A stretch of 41,694 nucleotides of DNA from positions 1-41,694 of the forward strand of contig DATIPQ010000042.1 of NCBI GenBank assembly GCA_035471785.1. The letters run 5' to 3'. Numbering within the stretch: position 1 is the first letter of the stretch; every line of letters begins with the position of its first letter. The notes beneath the pieces were generated by a model. That model was not told the DNA's origin. It ran no database searches and was given only the letters and a program-made list of their open reading frames with translations. Below, piece after piece: positions 35,701 to 41,694 of this stretch. The position numbers and the translations under genes were made by a program. Origin of the DNA: Acidobacteriota bacterium. Its GTDB lineage: Bacteria; Acidobacteriota; UBA6911; RPQK01; DATIPO01.

Positions 35701-35966
35701 GCGATCCTTTGAGCGATCTGCGCGACGAGTTGGACGGCCTTGACGACTCGGTCGATTCCGGCGTGCGCGAGGTCCTCGAAGCCCGTCTGCAGGCGGCCGC
35801 CCGTAAGTGGCAAGCGGGAATGCCGCGCCAAGCCCAGATCGATCTCTACCGCTTGGCCGTGATGGCCGAGCAGGCCCTGCAGCGGCAGGAATTGCCTCAA
35901 GCCCAGGGCAGCCGGTTGCTCGAGTCCGCCGTGGCGCTGATGAACTCTCTTTCCCGTGACCGGTAA
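32712..35966 (+). CDS. BlaR1/MecR1-type M56 metalloprotease fused to HAF repeats and FIMAH-like tail
   Basis: 1084-residue sensor-protease. TM1 (about 17-38), TM2 (50-75), TM3 (about 190-215); a cytoplasmic zinc protease with HELAH (H285, E286, H289) and the third ligand glutamate in DREQACDDAVL (E326); TM4 (about 396-415). Outside the membrane, a Pro/Glu/Asp-rich linker (about 420-600) is followed not by a penicillin-binding domain but by about eight HAF repeats (600-985). Each repeat has an IN/VND-G turn (DVNDSG, AINERG, SINDLG, ALNDLG) and an F-x-W strand (FVW, FLW, FIW). A helical FIMAH-like tail (about 990-1084) ends the protein. By analogy with BlaR1, ligand binding outside would activate the protease and remove the BlaI-like repressor. 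The ligand is unknown; beta-lactam sensing is unlikely. Confidence 0.88.
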   Translation: MTEFIGGALAAVDGAYWLPLLLNAALKGSIILGLAVLMRRLLRRSSASIRHAVGASALAALLALPLMWTLLPAWHLPLLSAPPDLSQWTESAPSQESRPTSQTLVQAQSRRSMDLSASPQAATRPSSADLNASRKVAGVAPPAQAAAAPDVGPASAVVVREASPSQAPVVKPRRWAWAASWLRTYWPALTALLWLGVACLLLLRLFYAMLGVWWITSRSLPCPDASWQRLIDQLGRRMGLMRPVRIVFSDHLEVALSVGLWKPVIIVPSEARRWNRSRLESIILHELAHVRRWDNVFNVLAQVVSSLYWFHPLVWRVQSRLTIDREQACDDAVLAAGARAPDYAQHLLQVARAVLPTRRRLLRTVEVSQSSALKDRLEAILETGRNRSSLGGLSAAVLMIILLMAAPLAALRPWADTTISLSRPKAGKMIAKRSPAGSKEPQELPEAPWRLASARQPPTWEPARRAFTPESGDENGPFSSSSVSGLWPRMGSGPEGGAAANQPSRSRPLDGFSEIPERTGLPLVDPSRLSLTGIFLPEAPGDGGGEEQPGRPIDNPRNRVEDDEGDTPQQPQDPDSGEDGGDQGGQEDPGQDPEPQEPEEELSLDAITPEGMQGPFGQALDVNDSGTVVGIATTEEGEFRPFVWDQGSGARLLDTLGGFGGSQLVYGVNQWATSAARAVGVNDRQEVIGISSDQDGRIRSFYWSESTGMLDMGSLGGGETQVRAINERGQAVGFSLTAAGRRRAFVWTLEGGMRDLGGDPQLISEAHSINDLGQVVGEIGFRPFLWEEEAGMFRLASEEIMGSAQDINDSTSVVGWAIFRRGEPRKAFIWSPDAGMENLGTLGQEFDSSRAVAINQEGAVLGSSSTPPNPFLGIQTQRAFLWTRRDAMTDIDEYGGGGEHVPELAFNNQQRVASRLPRNPLSGSVQSYLWVPGQGTMLLNGGEEEEYHVSSPTALNDLGEIAGTALVSRADSYFGDIYRPVVWRPSGLQRQAGAGGSDPLSDLRDELDGLDDSVDSGVREVLEARLQAAARKWQAGMPRQAQIDLYRLAVMAEQALQRQELPQAQGSRLLESAVALMNSLSRDR

Positions 35967-36059
35967 GACTGGCCCCTTCCCGGGGGCGATCACCGCCTCT
36001 CCCAAATGTCTTAAAGCTGGCGCCGGATCGTGCCGATACCTGTTTGCAGGAGTCGGATC

Positions 36060-36692
36060 ATGAAGGATAGCGATCATTCCCCGGACCATAACGTTGTCAG
36101 CGTCGTCTGCCCCCAGCATGGCGTCCGCTATAACCCCCAGGTCTCGGACGGCTGCGTGATCTGCCGCCGGGACCGGCAGGAAGCGGGAGAAGACTCGGAG
36201 CAAGGAGGGCGCTGGGGACTGATGACGGCCTCGGTGCTGGGACTGGTTCTGGTCGTCCTCGTGATCTCCGCTGTGCTGCGCCCGTCCGACCGGGCTCAGG
36301 CCGCCGATCAGAAAACGCCCCCCAAGCCTCGTACGGTGATGACCGCCCTCAGCGAGCAGGGCCTGGACCCGCAGCCCTTCCGCCCCCAAATCGAGAGGCT
36401 GGAAAAGCTGCTCTACCAGGGATCGCCTTCGGCGCCTCTGGGGGGCGAAATCGAGAGCGCGGTGGCCGAGTTGGCCAAGCAGGTGGGGCAGCAAAGCTCA
36501 CCCCTGGTAGGCACGGCGGTCACCTTGCGGCTGCTTACCTTCAAGGACTGGATCGGCGCCCGCTCCGACGTCGGATACGGCGTGCTCGACCTTTCCCAAG
36601 CTCGGCTCCATTGGGAAAGCGAGGTGCGCGACAAGGTCTTCTTGCCCGCCGACTGGTTCCAGTCCGCTAGGTCAGGCTCGGCCCGCCGCTGA
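36060..36692 (+). CDS. Membrane protein with N-terminal zinc-ribbon-like motif
   Basis: 210 residues. The N-terminus has C17-x2-H20-G and C32-x2-C35 (VCPQHGVRYNP ... GCVICRR), a likely zinc-binding knuckle in the cytoplasm. One TM helix follows (about 62-82, LMTASVLGLVLVVLVISAVL), then an extracytoplasmic helical domain (about 95-200). ATG 36060 is chosen because AGGAG lies seven bases upstream; the frame opens at 36030. Family unknown; similar Cys-His N-termini occur in Myxococcota and Acidobacteriota membrane proteins. About 90 bases after the M56-HAF gene, so it may share its transcript, but no overlap proves it. Confidence 0.7.
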   Translation: MKDSDHSPDHNVVSVVCPQHGVRYNPQVSDGCVICRRDRQEAGEDSEQGGRWGLMTASVLGLVLVVLVISAVLRPSDRAQAADQKTPPKPRTVMTALSEQGLDPQPFRPQIERLEKLLYQGSPSAPLGGEIESAVAELAKQVGQQSSPLVGTAVTLRLLTFKDWIGARSDVGYGVLDLSQARLHWESEVRDKVFLPADWFQSARSGSARR

Positions 36693-36707
36693 TCGAGCCC
36701 TTCGCGA

Positions 36708-36713
36708 TACAAT
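36708..36713 (+). promoter_or_regulatory. Candidate -10 TACAAT of the thioesterase gene
   Basis: TACAAT ends seven bases before ATG 36721, and no Shine-Dalgarno is present. Transcription would begin at the start codon itself, i.e. a leaderless message. The best example of a pattern repeated at 9196, 17124 and, less closely, 9261 and 25289. Confidence 0.4.
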
Positions 36714-36720
36714 CCCCGGC

Positions 36721-37182
36721 ATGGAAAAGAAAGTCGCCGATTCGCGCACCACCATGACCGAGGTGGTGCTTCCCAACGACACCAACGTTTATGGCAACAT
36801 CCTGGGCGGCAAGGTCATGCACCTGATCGACATCGCCGCCGCCATCGCCGCCTATCGCCACTGCCGCCAGCCGGTCGCCACCGTCTCGGTCGATTCACTG
36901 CACTTTCTGCATCCCATCAAGATGGGGCACATCATCATGCTGGAAGCCTGTGTGACGCGGGCTTTCACCACTTCGATGGAGGTCGAGGTCCGGGTCTACT
37001 CCGAGGATCCGCTGAGCGGGGAGAGGAAGCGAACCAGCAAAGCCTTCCTGACCTTCGTGGCCATCGACGAAGAGGGCCGGCCATCGAAGGTGGAGCCCAT
37101 CGTCCCGGTCAGCGAGTCTGAGAAGCAGCGCTACGAAGAAGCCCAGCAGCGCCGCCGCCGCCGCCTGCAAGAGGCGACTTAA
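36721..37182 (+). CDS. Acyl-CoA thioesterase, hot-dog fold (YciA/BFIT type)
   Basis: 153-residue cytoplasmic enzyme hydrolysing acyl-CoA to free acid and CoA. Seen: TEVVLPNDTNVYGNILGGKVMHLID, with the conserved N-x-x-G-x-I-x-G-G-x-V/L and catalytic aspartate of the central helix, then VATVSVDSLHFLHPIKMGHIIML and the strand TSKAFLTFVAID. A basic, helical C-terminal tail (RYEEAQQRRRRRLQ) is usual in this subgroup. Chain-length preference cannot be told. Stand-alone gene with a probably leaderless start. Confidence 0.92.
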   Translation: MEKKVADSRTTMTEVVLPNDTNVYGNILGGKVMHLIDIAAAIAAYRHCRQPVATVSVDSLHFLHPIKMGHIIMLEACVTRAFTTSMEVEVRVYSEDPLSGERKRTSKAFLTFVAIDEEGRPSKVEPIVPVSESEKQRYEEAQQRRRRRLQEAT

Positions 37183-37281
37183 CCCTCTTTCGCCAAGGCT
37201 ATGGAGGCAAACCGAGTCTCGCCTCAAGTGAGTTAACCGTGACCCCTTGCCGAGCGTATGAAGGGGGTGAAAGGAGACAGG

Positions 37282-37719
37282 ATGCGCGAAATCGATGCAA
37301 TCTTGGGAGTCTCGGTCGTCTGCACCCTCATCGGCTGGATCTTCTACGTGATTTCAAACTGGTGGTTGCAGAACCGGCGCCTGACTCTGACCATGGAGTT
37401 TCACAAGAGGCTGTTGGACCGCATGGGCAACAGCGAAGAATTCGGACGCTTCCTGGAGAGCCAGGCCGGACAGAACATGATGCAGTCCCTTTCTGAACAG
37501 CCGGTGCCGCGTTTTTTGGGCGGATCGGGCGTCCTCAGGGCTTTGCAGGCCTCGGTGGTATTCCTCATGCTGTCTCTGGCCATGTTCGCGTTGCGCTGGA
37601 TCTATCCTCTCGACGAGGGATACCTGGTAATGGGAATATTGACGATGGCGGTGGGGCTGGGACTGCTGCTCTCGTCGCTGCTGTCTTACGGATTGCGGGA
37701 TCGATTGGAGCGGTCGTGA
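37282..37719 (+). CDS. Small membrane protein upstream of the ECF sigma factor
   Basis: 145 residues with three predicted TM helices: about 8-30 (VSVVCTLIGWIFYVISNWWL), about 90-110 (ASVVFLMLSLAMFALRWIY) and about 118-138 (LVMGILTMAVGLGLLLSSLL). An amphipathic loop lies between the first two (FHKRLLDRMGNSEEFGRFLE). AAAGGAG lies five bases before ATG 37282, so the earlier in-frame ATG at 37258 is not preferred. The stop is 24 bases before the ECF sigma gene on the same strand. The trio (membrane protein, sigma, anti-sigma) recurs in Acidobacteria; its function is unknown but may be sensing or a target of the regulon. Confidence 0.75.
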   Translation: MREIDAILGVSVVCTLIGWIFYVISNWWLQNRRLTLTMEFHKRLLDRMGNSEEFGRFLESQAGQNMMQSLSEQPVPRFLGGSGVLRALQASVVFLMLSLAMFALRWIYPLDEGYLVMGILTMAVGLGLLLSSLLSYGLRDRLERS

Positions 37720-37743
37720 ACGACCGCGCGGGAGGAAGCTTGA

Positions 37744-38355
37744 ATGTGGAGCAATGCGGCTTTCTGGTATCGCGTCGCCCCGCTGACCGGCCACGCTGAA
37801 GAACAGGGCCTGGTCATGGACGAGGCGAGATTCAAAGCCTTTTATCAACAGACGTCGCGTCCTCTGTGGGGCTATCTCTATCGCCTTTGCGGCAAGCCCG
37901 CGCTGGCCGACGACATACTGCAGGACGCTTACTGCCGCTTCCTTCAGGCCGATTTGAAGGAGGCCGAGTTGCCCCAGTTGAGGTCTTACCTCTACCGCAT
38001 CGCCTCCAACCTGCTCACCGACCACTACCGCAAGACGGGACGCGAAAGCTCGCTGGAAGAACGGCCCGAGCGGGTCGCCCCGGATTCTGATCTGGCCGAC
38101 ACCACCATGCGGCGCACCGACCTTCAGCGCGCCTTGCTCCAGGTCAGCCCCAACGAGCGCGTCATGCTGTGGATGGCCTACGTGGAGGGCTCGGCCCACC
38201 GTGAGATCGCACGCCGATTGGGACTGAAGGAAAAGAGCATCAAGGTCTTGCTCTTCAGGGCCCGCCGCAAGCTGGCCGAGACCCTCAAGGAAATGGGAGT
38301 GGAGAGCACCGCGGACTTCTTTGCTCCAGGTTCAACCAACAGGAGCCGTCCATGA
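37744..38355 (+). CDS. ECF-type RNA polymerase sigma factor
   Basis: 203-residue sigma-70 of the extracytoplasmic-function group. Region 2 (FKAFYQQTSRPLWGYLYRLCG, ALADDILQDAYCRFL, LRSYLYRIASNLLTDHYRK) contacts core polymerase and the -10. Region 4 (SPNERVMLWMAYVEGSAHREIARRLGLKEKSIKVLLFRARRKL) holds the -35 recognition helix. ATG 37744 has GGAGG eight bases upstream; ATG 37816 would give a more typical length. It overlaps the anti-sigma gene by ATGA. The target promoters cannot be read from this window. Confidence 0.93.
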   Translation: MWSNAAFWYRVAPLTGHAEEQGLVMDEARFKAFYQQTSRPLWGYLYRLCGKPALADDILQDAYCRFLQADLKEAELPQLRSYLYRIASNLLTDHYRKTGRESSLEERPERVAPDSDLADTTMRRTDLQRALLQVSPNERVMLWMAYVEGSAHREIARRLGLKEKSIKVLLFRARRKLAETLKEMGVESTADFFAPGSTNRSRP

Positions 38356-38828
38356 AACAGCCCTGTCCACGCCAGGAAGAAATCCGCCAGGCCTTCATCG
38401 ACGGCCCCTTGGAAGGTGACGTGCGCTCTCACGCGCTGCAATGCCCCGATTGCAGCCAAGCCCTGGCCGTGGCCTCGGCCCTGCGCGAGATGGCGGCCCA
38501 GGAACCTCCCCAGCCGGTCTTGCCCCGGGCCGAGTTCCTGTGGATGAAGGCCCGCATGGAGCAGCGAGTGAAATTGCAACGACGGCGCCAACTGGGCGTG
38601 GCCTGGATATCGGCTGCCGCCGTCCTGCTGCTGCTGCTGGGCGTGGCTCAACTGCTGGCCTGGCTGTGGGGCGGAATCGCCGCTTCTCTGCCGCCGCAAG
38701 GCCTCGCCCAGTTGACCGACTCTCTCTCTGGAATCGCCCGGCTGGTGGGTGTCATGACCACCCTCAGCCTGGCCACAGCTCTCCTCAGCGGACTGCTGCT
38801 GCGCGTGCTGGGGCGTCGCCTGGCCTAG
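38352..38828 (+). CDS. Zinc-type (ZAS/zf-HC2) membrane anti-sigma factor
   Basis: 158 residues. The N-terminal cytoplasmic domain carries the ZAS motif H27-x3-C31-x2-C34 (HALQCPDC), with C5 possibly the fourth ligand. Two TM helices follow (about 77-100, WISAAAVLLLLLGVAQLLAW, and about 132-155). It would hold the ECF sigma inactive at the membrane. Coupled to the sigma gene by an ATGA overlap. The extracytoplasmic loop is only ~30 residues, so the signal may be membrane-derived or redox-sensed by the zinc site; both are inference. Confidence 0.88.
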   Translation: MKQPCPRQEEIRQAFIDGPLEGDVRSHALQCPDCSQALAVASALREMAAQEPPQPVLPRAEFLWMKARMEQRVKLQRRRQLGVAWISAAAVLLLLLGVAQLLAWLWGGIAASLPPQGLAQLTDSLSGIARLVGVMTTLSLATALLSGLLLRVLGRRLA

Positions 38829-38834
38829 AGGCAG

Positions 38835-38884
38835 GCGAGCGCCCTCATACCGCCGAGAGCATTGGGCGGTATGAGGCTGCTCGC
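38835..38884. repeat. Hairpin element C (dispersed repeat with long inverted arms)
   Basis: Perfect 12-bp arms CCTCATACCGCC (38843-38854) and GGCGGTATGAGG (38865-38876) around a ten-base loop, extended by outer arms GCGAGC (38835-38840) and GCTCGC (38879-38884). The left half is shared with repeat copies A (16341) and B (18052). It lies between the convergent anti-sigma and lpxC genes. Without a T-run it is not a textbook intrinsic terminator, though it could stop or stabilise both messages. It looks REP/MITE-like. Confidence 0.75.
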
Positions 38885-38910
38885 TATCTTGGCTAAGCTA
38901 AGCTAGTGGC

Positions 38911-39774
38911 CTAGACCGCCGGGGCCAGGCGCGATTCGCGGCAAAGCCGGCTCAGGGCGGGATTGCGGGCCAATTCGGTGGCCAGCCGGGTGTGCAGGGC
39001 GTGTCCGGCCTTGTAGGCCACGACATGGCCGACAACCGGATGTCCGCACAGGGAAATGTCCCCGATCAGATCCAGGACCTTGTGGCGCACAAACTCGTCT
39101 TCGGCCCTCAGCTCGCCGTTCATGATGCCGTCCTTGCTCAGCACCACCGCGTTCTCCAGTGAACCTCCCCGCACCAGGCCGCTCTTGAGCAGTTGCTCCA
39201 CCTCGTCGTAGAACCCGAAGGTGCGGGCGAAGGCGATCTCACGCGCGTAAGTCTCGGACCCGACTTCAAGGTCGAGCTTCTGACGTCCGATGGCGGGATG
39301 CTCGAAGTCGATTTCATAAGTGATGCGGAAACCGTCGAAAGGCCTGATCTCGATGTACTTGTCGCCTTCTTGCAGGCGCAGGGTGCGCTCCACCTGCAGG
39401 TAGACGCGCTCCGATTCTTGGGTGCGGGTTCCGGCCTTGTTCAGCATCTCCACGAAGGGTCGGGCTGAGCCGTCCATGATGGGCACTTCCAGAGAATCGA
39501 TGTCGACGTAGCAGTTGTCGATGCCCTGGCCGTAGAGTGCGGAGAGCAGGTGCTCCACCGTGGAAAGCATGACGCCGCGCTTCATCAGCGTGGTGGCCAG
39601 CACCACGCGTGAGACATGCTTGCGCAGCGCCTCGATTTCGAAGCCCTGCAAATCGGTGCGGCGGAAAACGATGCCGGTGTCGGCGGGAGCGGGTTGAAGG
39701 GTGATGGATACCTGGCATCCGGTATGCAGTCCGACTCCCCGGACCGAAACCGGCTTCGAAATCGTTCGTTGCAT
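38911..39774 (-). CDS. lpxC: UDP-3-O-acyl-N-acetylglucosamine deacetylase
   Basis: Cytoplasmic zinc amidase catalysing the committed step of lipid A synthesis, 287 residues, normal length. Seen: RTISKPVSVRGVGLHTG at the N-terminus; zinc ligand H75 in LSTVEHLLSALYGQGIDN; PIMDGSARPFVE; zinc ligands H231 and D235 in FVRHKVLDLIGD; and the final HVVAYKAGHALHTRL segment with the catalytic histidine. All catalytic residues appear intact. GGGGAG eight bases before ATG 39774 supports the start. Stand-alone here, not with murC/ftsZ or other lpx genes. It shows that the host is a diderm with lipid A. Confidence 0.96.
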   Translation of the reverse strand: MQRTISKPVSVRGVGLHTGCQVSITLQPAPADTGIVFRRTDLQGFEIEALRKHVSRVVLATTLMKRGVMLSTVEHLLSALYGQGIDNCYVDIDSLEVPIMDGSARPFVEMLNKAGTRTQESERVYLQVERTLRLQEGDKYIEIRPFDGFRITYEIDFEHPAIGRQKLDLEVGSETYAREIAFARTFGFYDEVEQLLKSGLVRGGSLENAVVLSKDGIMNGELRAEDEFVRHKVLDLIGDISLCGHPVVGHVVAYKAGHALHTRLATELARNPALSRLCRESRLAPAV

Positions 39775-39929
39775 TCAGAGTCTCCCCGTTCACCCACTCC
39801 TGACGCAATCTTCATTCCAACTCCGGCAGCCCGAAAACGGGGCACCTTTGGGCCGTTTTCAGGCTCGCACCGTGCATTTTCAACAACAGTGGTGTTGTTT
39901 CGATGCCACACTTCAGGGCGCAAACGAGG

Positions 39930-41483
39930 TTAGCGGGAAGGCTGGGGAGTGGCGGCGGCGCGGCGCAGCAGCGCTTGGCGCAGATTCTGCAAAGGCTGCC
40001 AGAGGGAGAGCGCTCCGATGTAAAGGAATCCGTTCATGAAGAGGATCAGAAAAGGCAACGACGCGTAGTGACCGTGGTTGAAGGCGTAAAAAATGACCCC
40101 GGCGAAGAGCAGGCCCAAGGTGATCTCGATCAGCGGAGCCAGTCCGATGCGGGCCCGGTAGCGCTTGTCGGTCCAGCGGTCGCCGGACTGTCTGATGGAG
40201 AACTTGGGAGTGCGGATGAACTCGGAATCGATGCCCAACAGGCCTTCCATCACGGCCTTGGCGTTGTTGACCGAGAGTCCGATGCCGGTGCTCAGCACCA
40301 TGGGCAGGTAGCGCAGCCGGGAGAGCCAGTCGCGGTGGACTGCCCGCTGGGAAACCACGTAGAAGGAACTGACCGAAAAGGTGGCGGCCGCGAAAAGAGG
40401 CAAGTCGATAAGCACCAATTCCAGCCACCCGTGCTGCACGCGGATGATCAGGGCCGGGAAGAGCAGCAGGCTCAGCAGCACCATCAATGGATAGCAGACG
40501 TTGGCCGTCAGGTGGTAGAAGGCTTCCACTTTGAGCCGCGCGGGCAGGCGGCTTCGCAGCAGGCGCGGCAGCAGTTTGCGCGCGGTCTGGATGGATCCTT
40601 TGGCCCAACGGTACTGCTGCGATTTAAAGCTATTGACGTCCACCGGAATCTCGGCCGGGGCGGTGAAGTCGGAAATGAAAACGAACTTCCAGCCCTTGAG
40701 CTGAGCACGGTACGAGAGGTCGAGGTCTTCGGTCAGCGTGTCATGTTGCCAGCTCCCCGCCTCTTCGATGGCCTGGCGCCGCCAGATTCCGGCGGTGCCG
40801 TTGAAGTTGAAGAAGCGTCCCGAGCGATGGCGGGTGGCGCTTTCCAGCACGAAGTGTCCGTCCAACAAGATCGACTGCACCTTGGTGAGCAGCGAATAGT
40901 CACCGTTGATGTGATCCCATCGCACCTGCACCATGCCGACCTGGGAATCGGAAAAATAGTCCAGCGTGCGCTGCAGGGTGTCGGGATGGGGCACGAAGTC
41001 GGCATCGAAAATGGCGATGAACTCGCCCTTGGCCTTCTTGAGGCCGTAGTGCAGCGCTCCCGCCTTGAATCCTTCCCGGTCGGGACGGCGCAGATAGTGG
41101 ATGTCGAAGCCCTTGGCGGCATAGTGGCGGACTCGCCGCCGAGCCACCTGCCGGGTCTCGTCATCGGAATCGTCGAGGACCTGAATTTCCAGCAGATGCC
41201 GAGGATAGTCGAGGCGGCAAACGGCGTCGATGAGCCGTTCCACCACGTAGACTTCGTTGTAGAGGGGCAGTTGGACCGTCACCCGCGGCTGTTTGTCCAA
41301 GCGTCCTTCGGGCTTGGGGACCCGATGGCGGTACTTGTGGTGCAGATAGACCAGTTGATAGCGGTGCAGGCCGTAGATCGAGAGGATGCACAAGACCAGG
41401 AAGTAGGCCGCCAGGATTGAGGTGCTCAACCCGGGATGACCGTGCAGAAAAGTGGCGGGATCGGTCGCTATCCAGTCGATCAA
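39930..41483 (-). CDS. Membrane glycosyltransferase family 2 (processive beta-glycan type), paralogue
   Basis: 517-residue inner-membrane GT2. TM helix about 20-42; the GT-A domain with VTVQLPLYNE, D104-D105 in VLDDSDDE, DAD at 160-162, the base in LTEDL (250-254) and QQYRWAKGS (289-297); then about five TM helices. It follows the enzyme at 4350-5924 motif by motif, so the two are paralogues, here with a normal C-terminus. The nearest pattern is the CslA/glucomannan-type synthase group; a cell-surface or exported glycan is likely but the sugar is unknown. Start is TTG 41483, supported by GAGGAG six bases upstream. Upstream bases 41484-41694 hold no recognisable gene. Confidence 0.9.
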   Translation of the reverse strand: MIDWIATDPATFLHGHPGLSTSILAAYFLVLCILSIYGLHRYQLVYLHHKYRHRVPKPEGRLDKQPRVTVQLPLYNEVYVVERLIDAVCRLDYPRHLLEIQVLDDSDDETRQVARRRVRHYAAKGFDIHYLRRPDREGFKAGALHYGLKKAKGEFIAIFDADFVPHPDTLQRTLDYFSDSQVGMVQVRWDHINGDYSLLTKVQSILLDGHFVLESATRHRSGRFFNFNGTAGIWRRQAIEEAGSWQHDTLTEDLDLSYRAQLKGWKFVFISDFTAPAEIPVDVNSFKSQQYRWAKGSIQTARKLLPRLLRSRLPARLKVEAFYHLTANVCYPLMVLLSLLLFPALIIRVQHGWLELVLIDLPLFAAATFSVSSFYVVSQRAVHRDWLSRLRYLPMVLSTGIGLSVNNAKAVMEGLLGIDSEFIRTPKFSIRQSGDRWTDKRYRARIGLAPLIEITLGLLFAGVIFYAFNHGHYASLPFLILFMNGFLYIGALSLWQPLQNLRQALLRRAAATPQPSR

Positions 41484-41694
41484 AACGGCTCCTCGGGGGG
41501 TCTCTCTGTCGGATTCCTCTCCAAATTGGGCTGAAGACGGCGCCCAAGCTGCGGGCGGGGCTCATTATACCCAAGGCTCCTCCCGCCAGGAGTCGGAAAC
41601 AAGACACCCTTATCGAGTCGGGCGCCTTTTCCTGGTGCTGCCGGTCATAAGTTCTGAGCCAGGCGGTCGTTTTTTGTCCCTGCAAGGGACAGAT

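Noticed and set aside
32712-35966. Reading the M56 protein as a beta-lactam sensor (true BlaR1)
   Set aside because: No penicillin-binding domain or S-x-x-K acyl-serine region follows the last TM helix, and no beta-lactamase gene is adjacent.
35967-36000. GCCCC/GGGGC hairpin after the M56-HAF gene as a terminator
   Set aside because: Short stem and no T-run; not distinguishable from background in GC-rich DNA.
33285-36494. Open 1069-codon frame antisense to the M56-HAF gene
   Set aside because: Shadow of the plus-strand coding sequence, which has catalytic motifs and repeats; the antisense product is low-complexity His/Gly/Arg-rich.
39903-41420. Open 505-codon frame opposite the second glycosyltransferase
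   Set aside because: Antisense shadow; the minus-strand frame carries all GT2 motifs.

Overview
The window looks like a high-GC chromosomal segment from an uncultivated Acidobacteriota bacterium. The main pointer is the PadR regulator overlapping an orphan duplicated MacB/FtsX-type permease (1492-4516), a pairing typical of that phylum. Supporting signs are an ASPIC/UnbV FG-GAP protein, a BlaI/M56 pair, Rhs/YD-repeat proteins and several secreted proteins that cannot be named. lpxC shows a diderm with lipid A. No rRNA, tRNA, CRISPR array, transposase or prophage is visible.

Layout. 1-1500: a badly disturbed junction with a 5'-eroded SIS-domain sugar isomerase, a frameshifted TlpA-like thioredoxin and a short minus-strand remnant. 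1455-4516: PadR operator, padR and the orphan permease. 4350-9189 (minus): a large secreted propeller/repeat protein followed by a membrane family 2 glycosyltransferase. 9281-11027: a CDP-alcohol phosphatidyltransferase and a family 4 glycosyltransferase, probably a lipid or glycolipid pair, convergent with a YbaK-type tRNA deacylase. 11562-11765: remnant of a Spy/CpxP-like gene. 11740-16072 (minus): a translationally coupled three-gene operon (small secreted protein, FG-GAP/ASPIC protein, ADP-forming acyl-CoA synthetase). 16341-18148: two copies of a 97-bp repeat around an unknown small gene and a MoxR ATPase.

17139-26214 is the functional centre. coxD-like (MoxR) and coxE-like (VWA) genes are followed by coxM, coxS and coxL, then, after an opposing potassium-channel/TrkA gene, a coxF-like XdhC gene. 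CoxL carries the AYRCSFR active-site loop of form I aerobic carbon monoxide dehydrogenase, so the organism very probably oxidises CO, perhaps at trace levels, as a supplementary electron source.

26337-30560: a 5'-truncated Rhs/YD-repeat gene whose lower-GC tip has an HExxH motif, followed by a small exported protein in the immunity-gene position and a frameshifted secreted ORF. 30576-32081 (minus): a NarL-type regulator whose receiver has lost all phosphorylation residues, and a coiled-coil membrane protein. 32188-36692: a promoter, a BlaI-family repressor, and an M56 (BlaR1/MecR1-type) membrane metalloprotease whose sensor domain is replaced by eight HAF repeats plus a FIMAH-like tail. I consider this the most novel architecture in the window. 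36721-38828: acyl-CoA thioesterase, membrane protein, ECF sigma factor and its zinc-type anti-sigma factor. 38835-41483: a hairpin repeat, lpxC, and a second glycosyltransferase paralogous to the one at 4350.

Several genes lack a Shine-Dalgarno sequence and instead have a -10-like hexamer 6-14 nt before the start codon, suggesting leaderless transcription. TTG and GTG starts are common.
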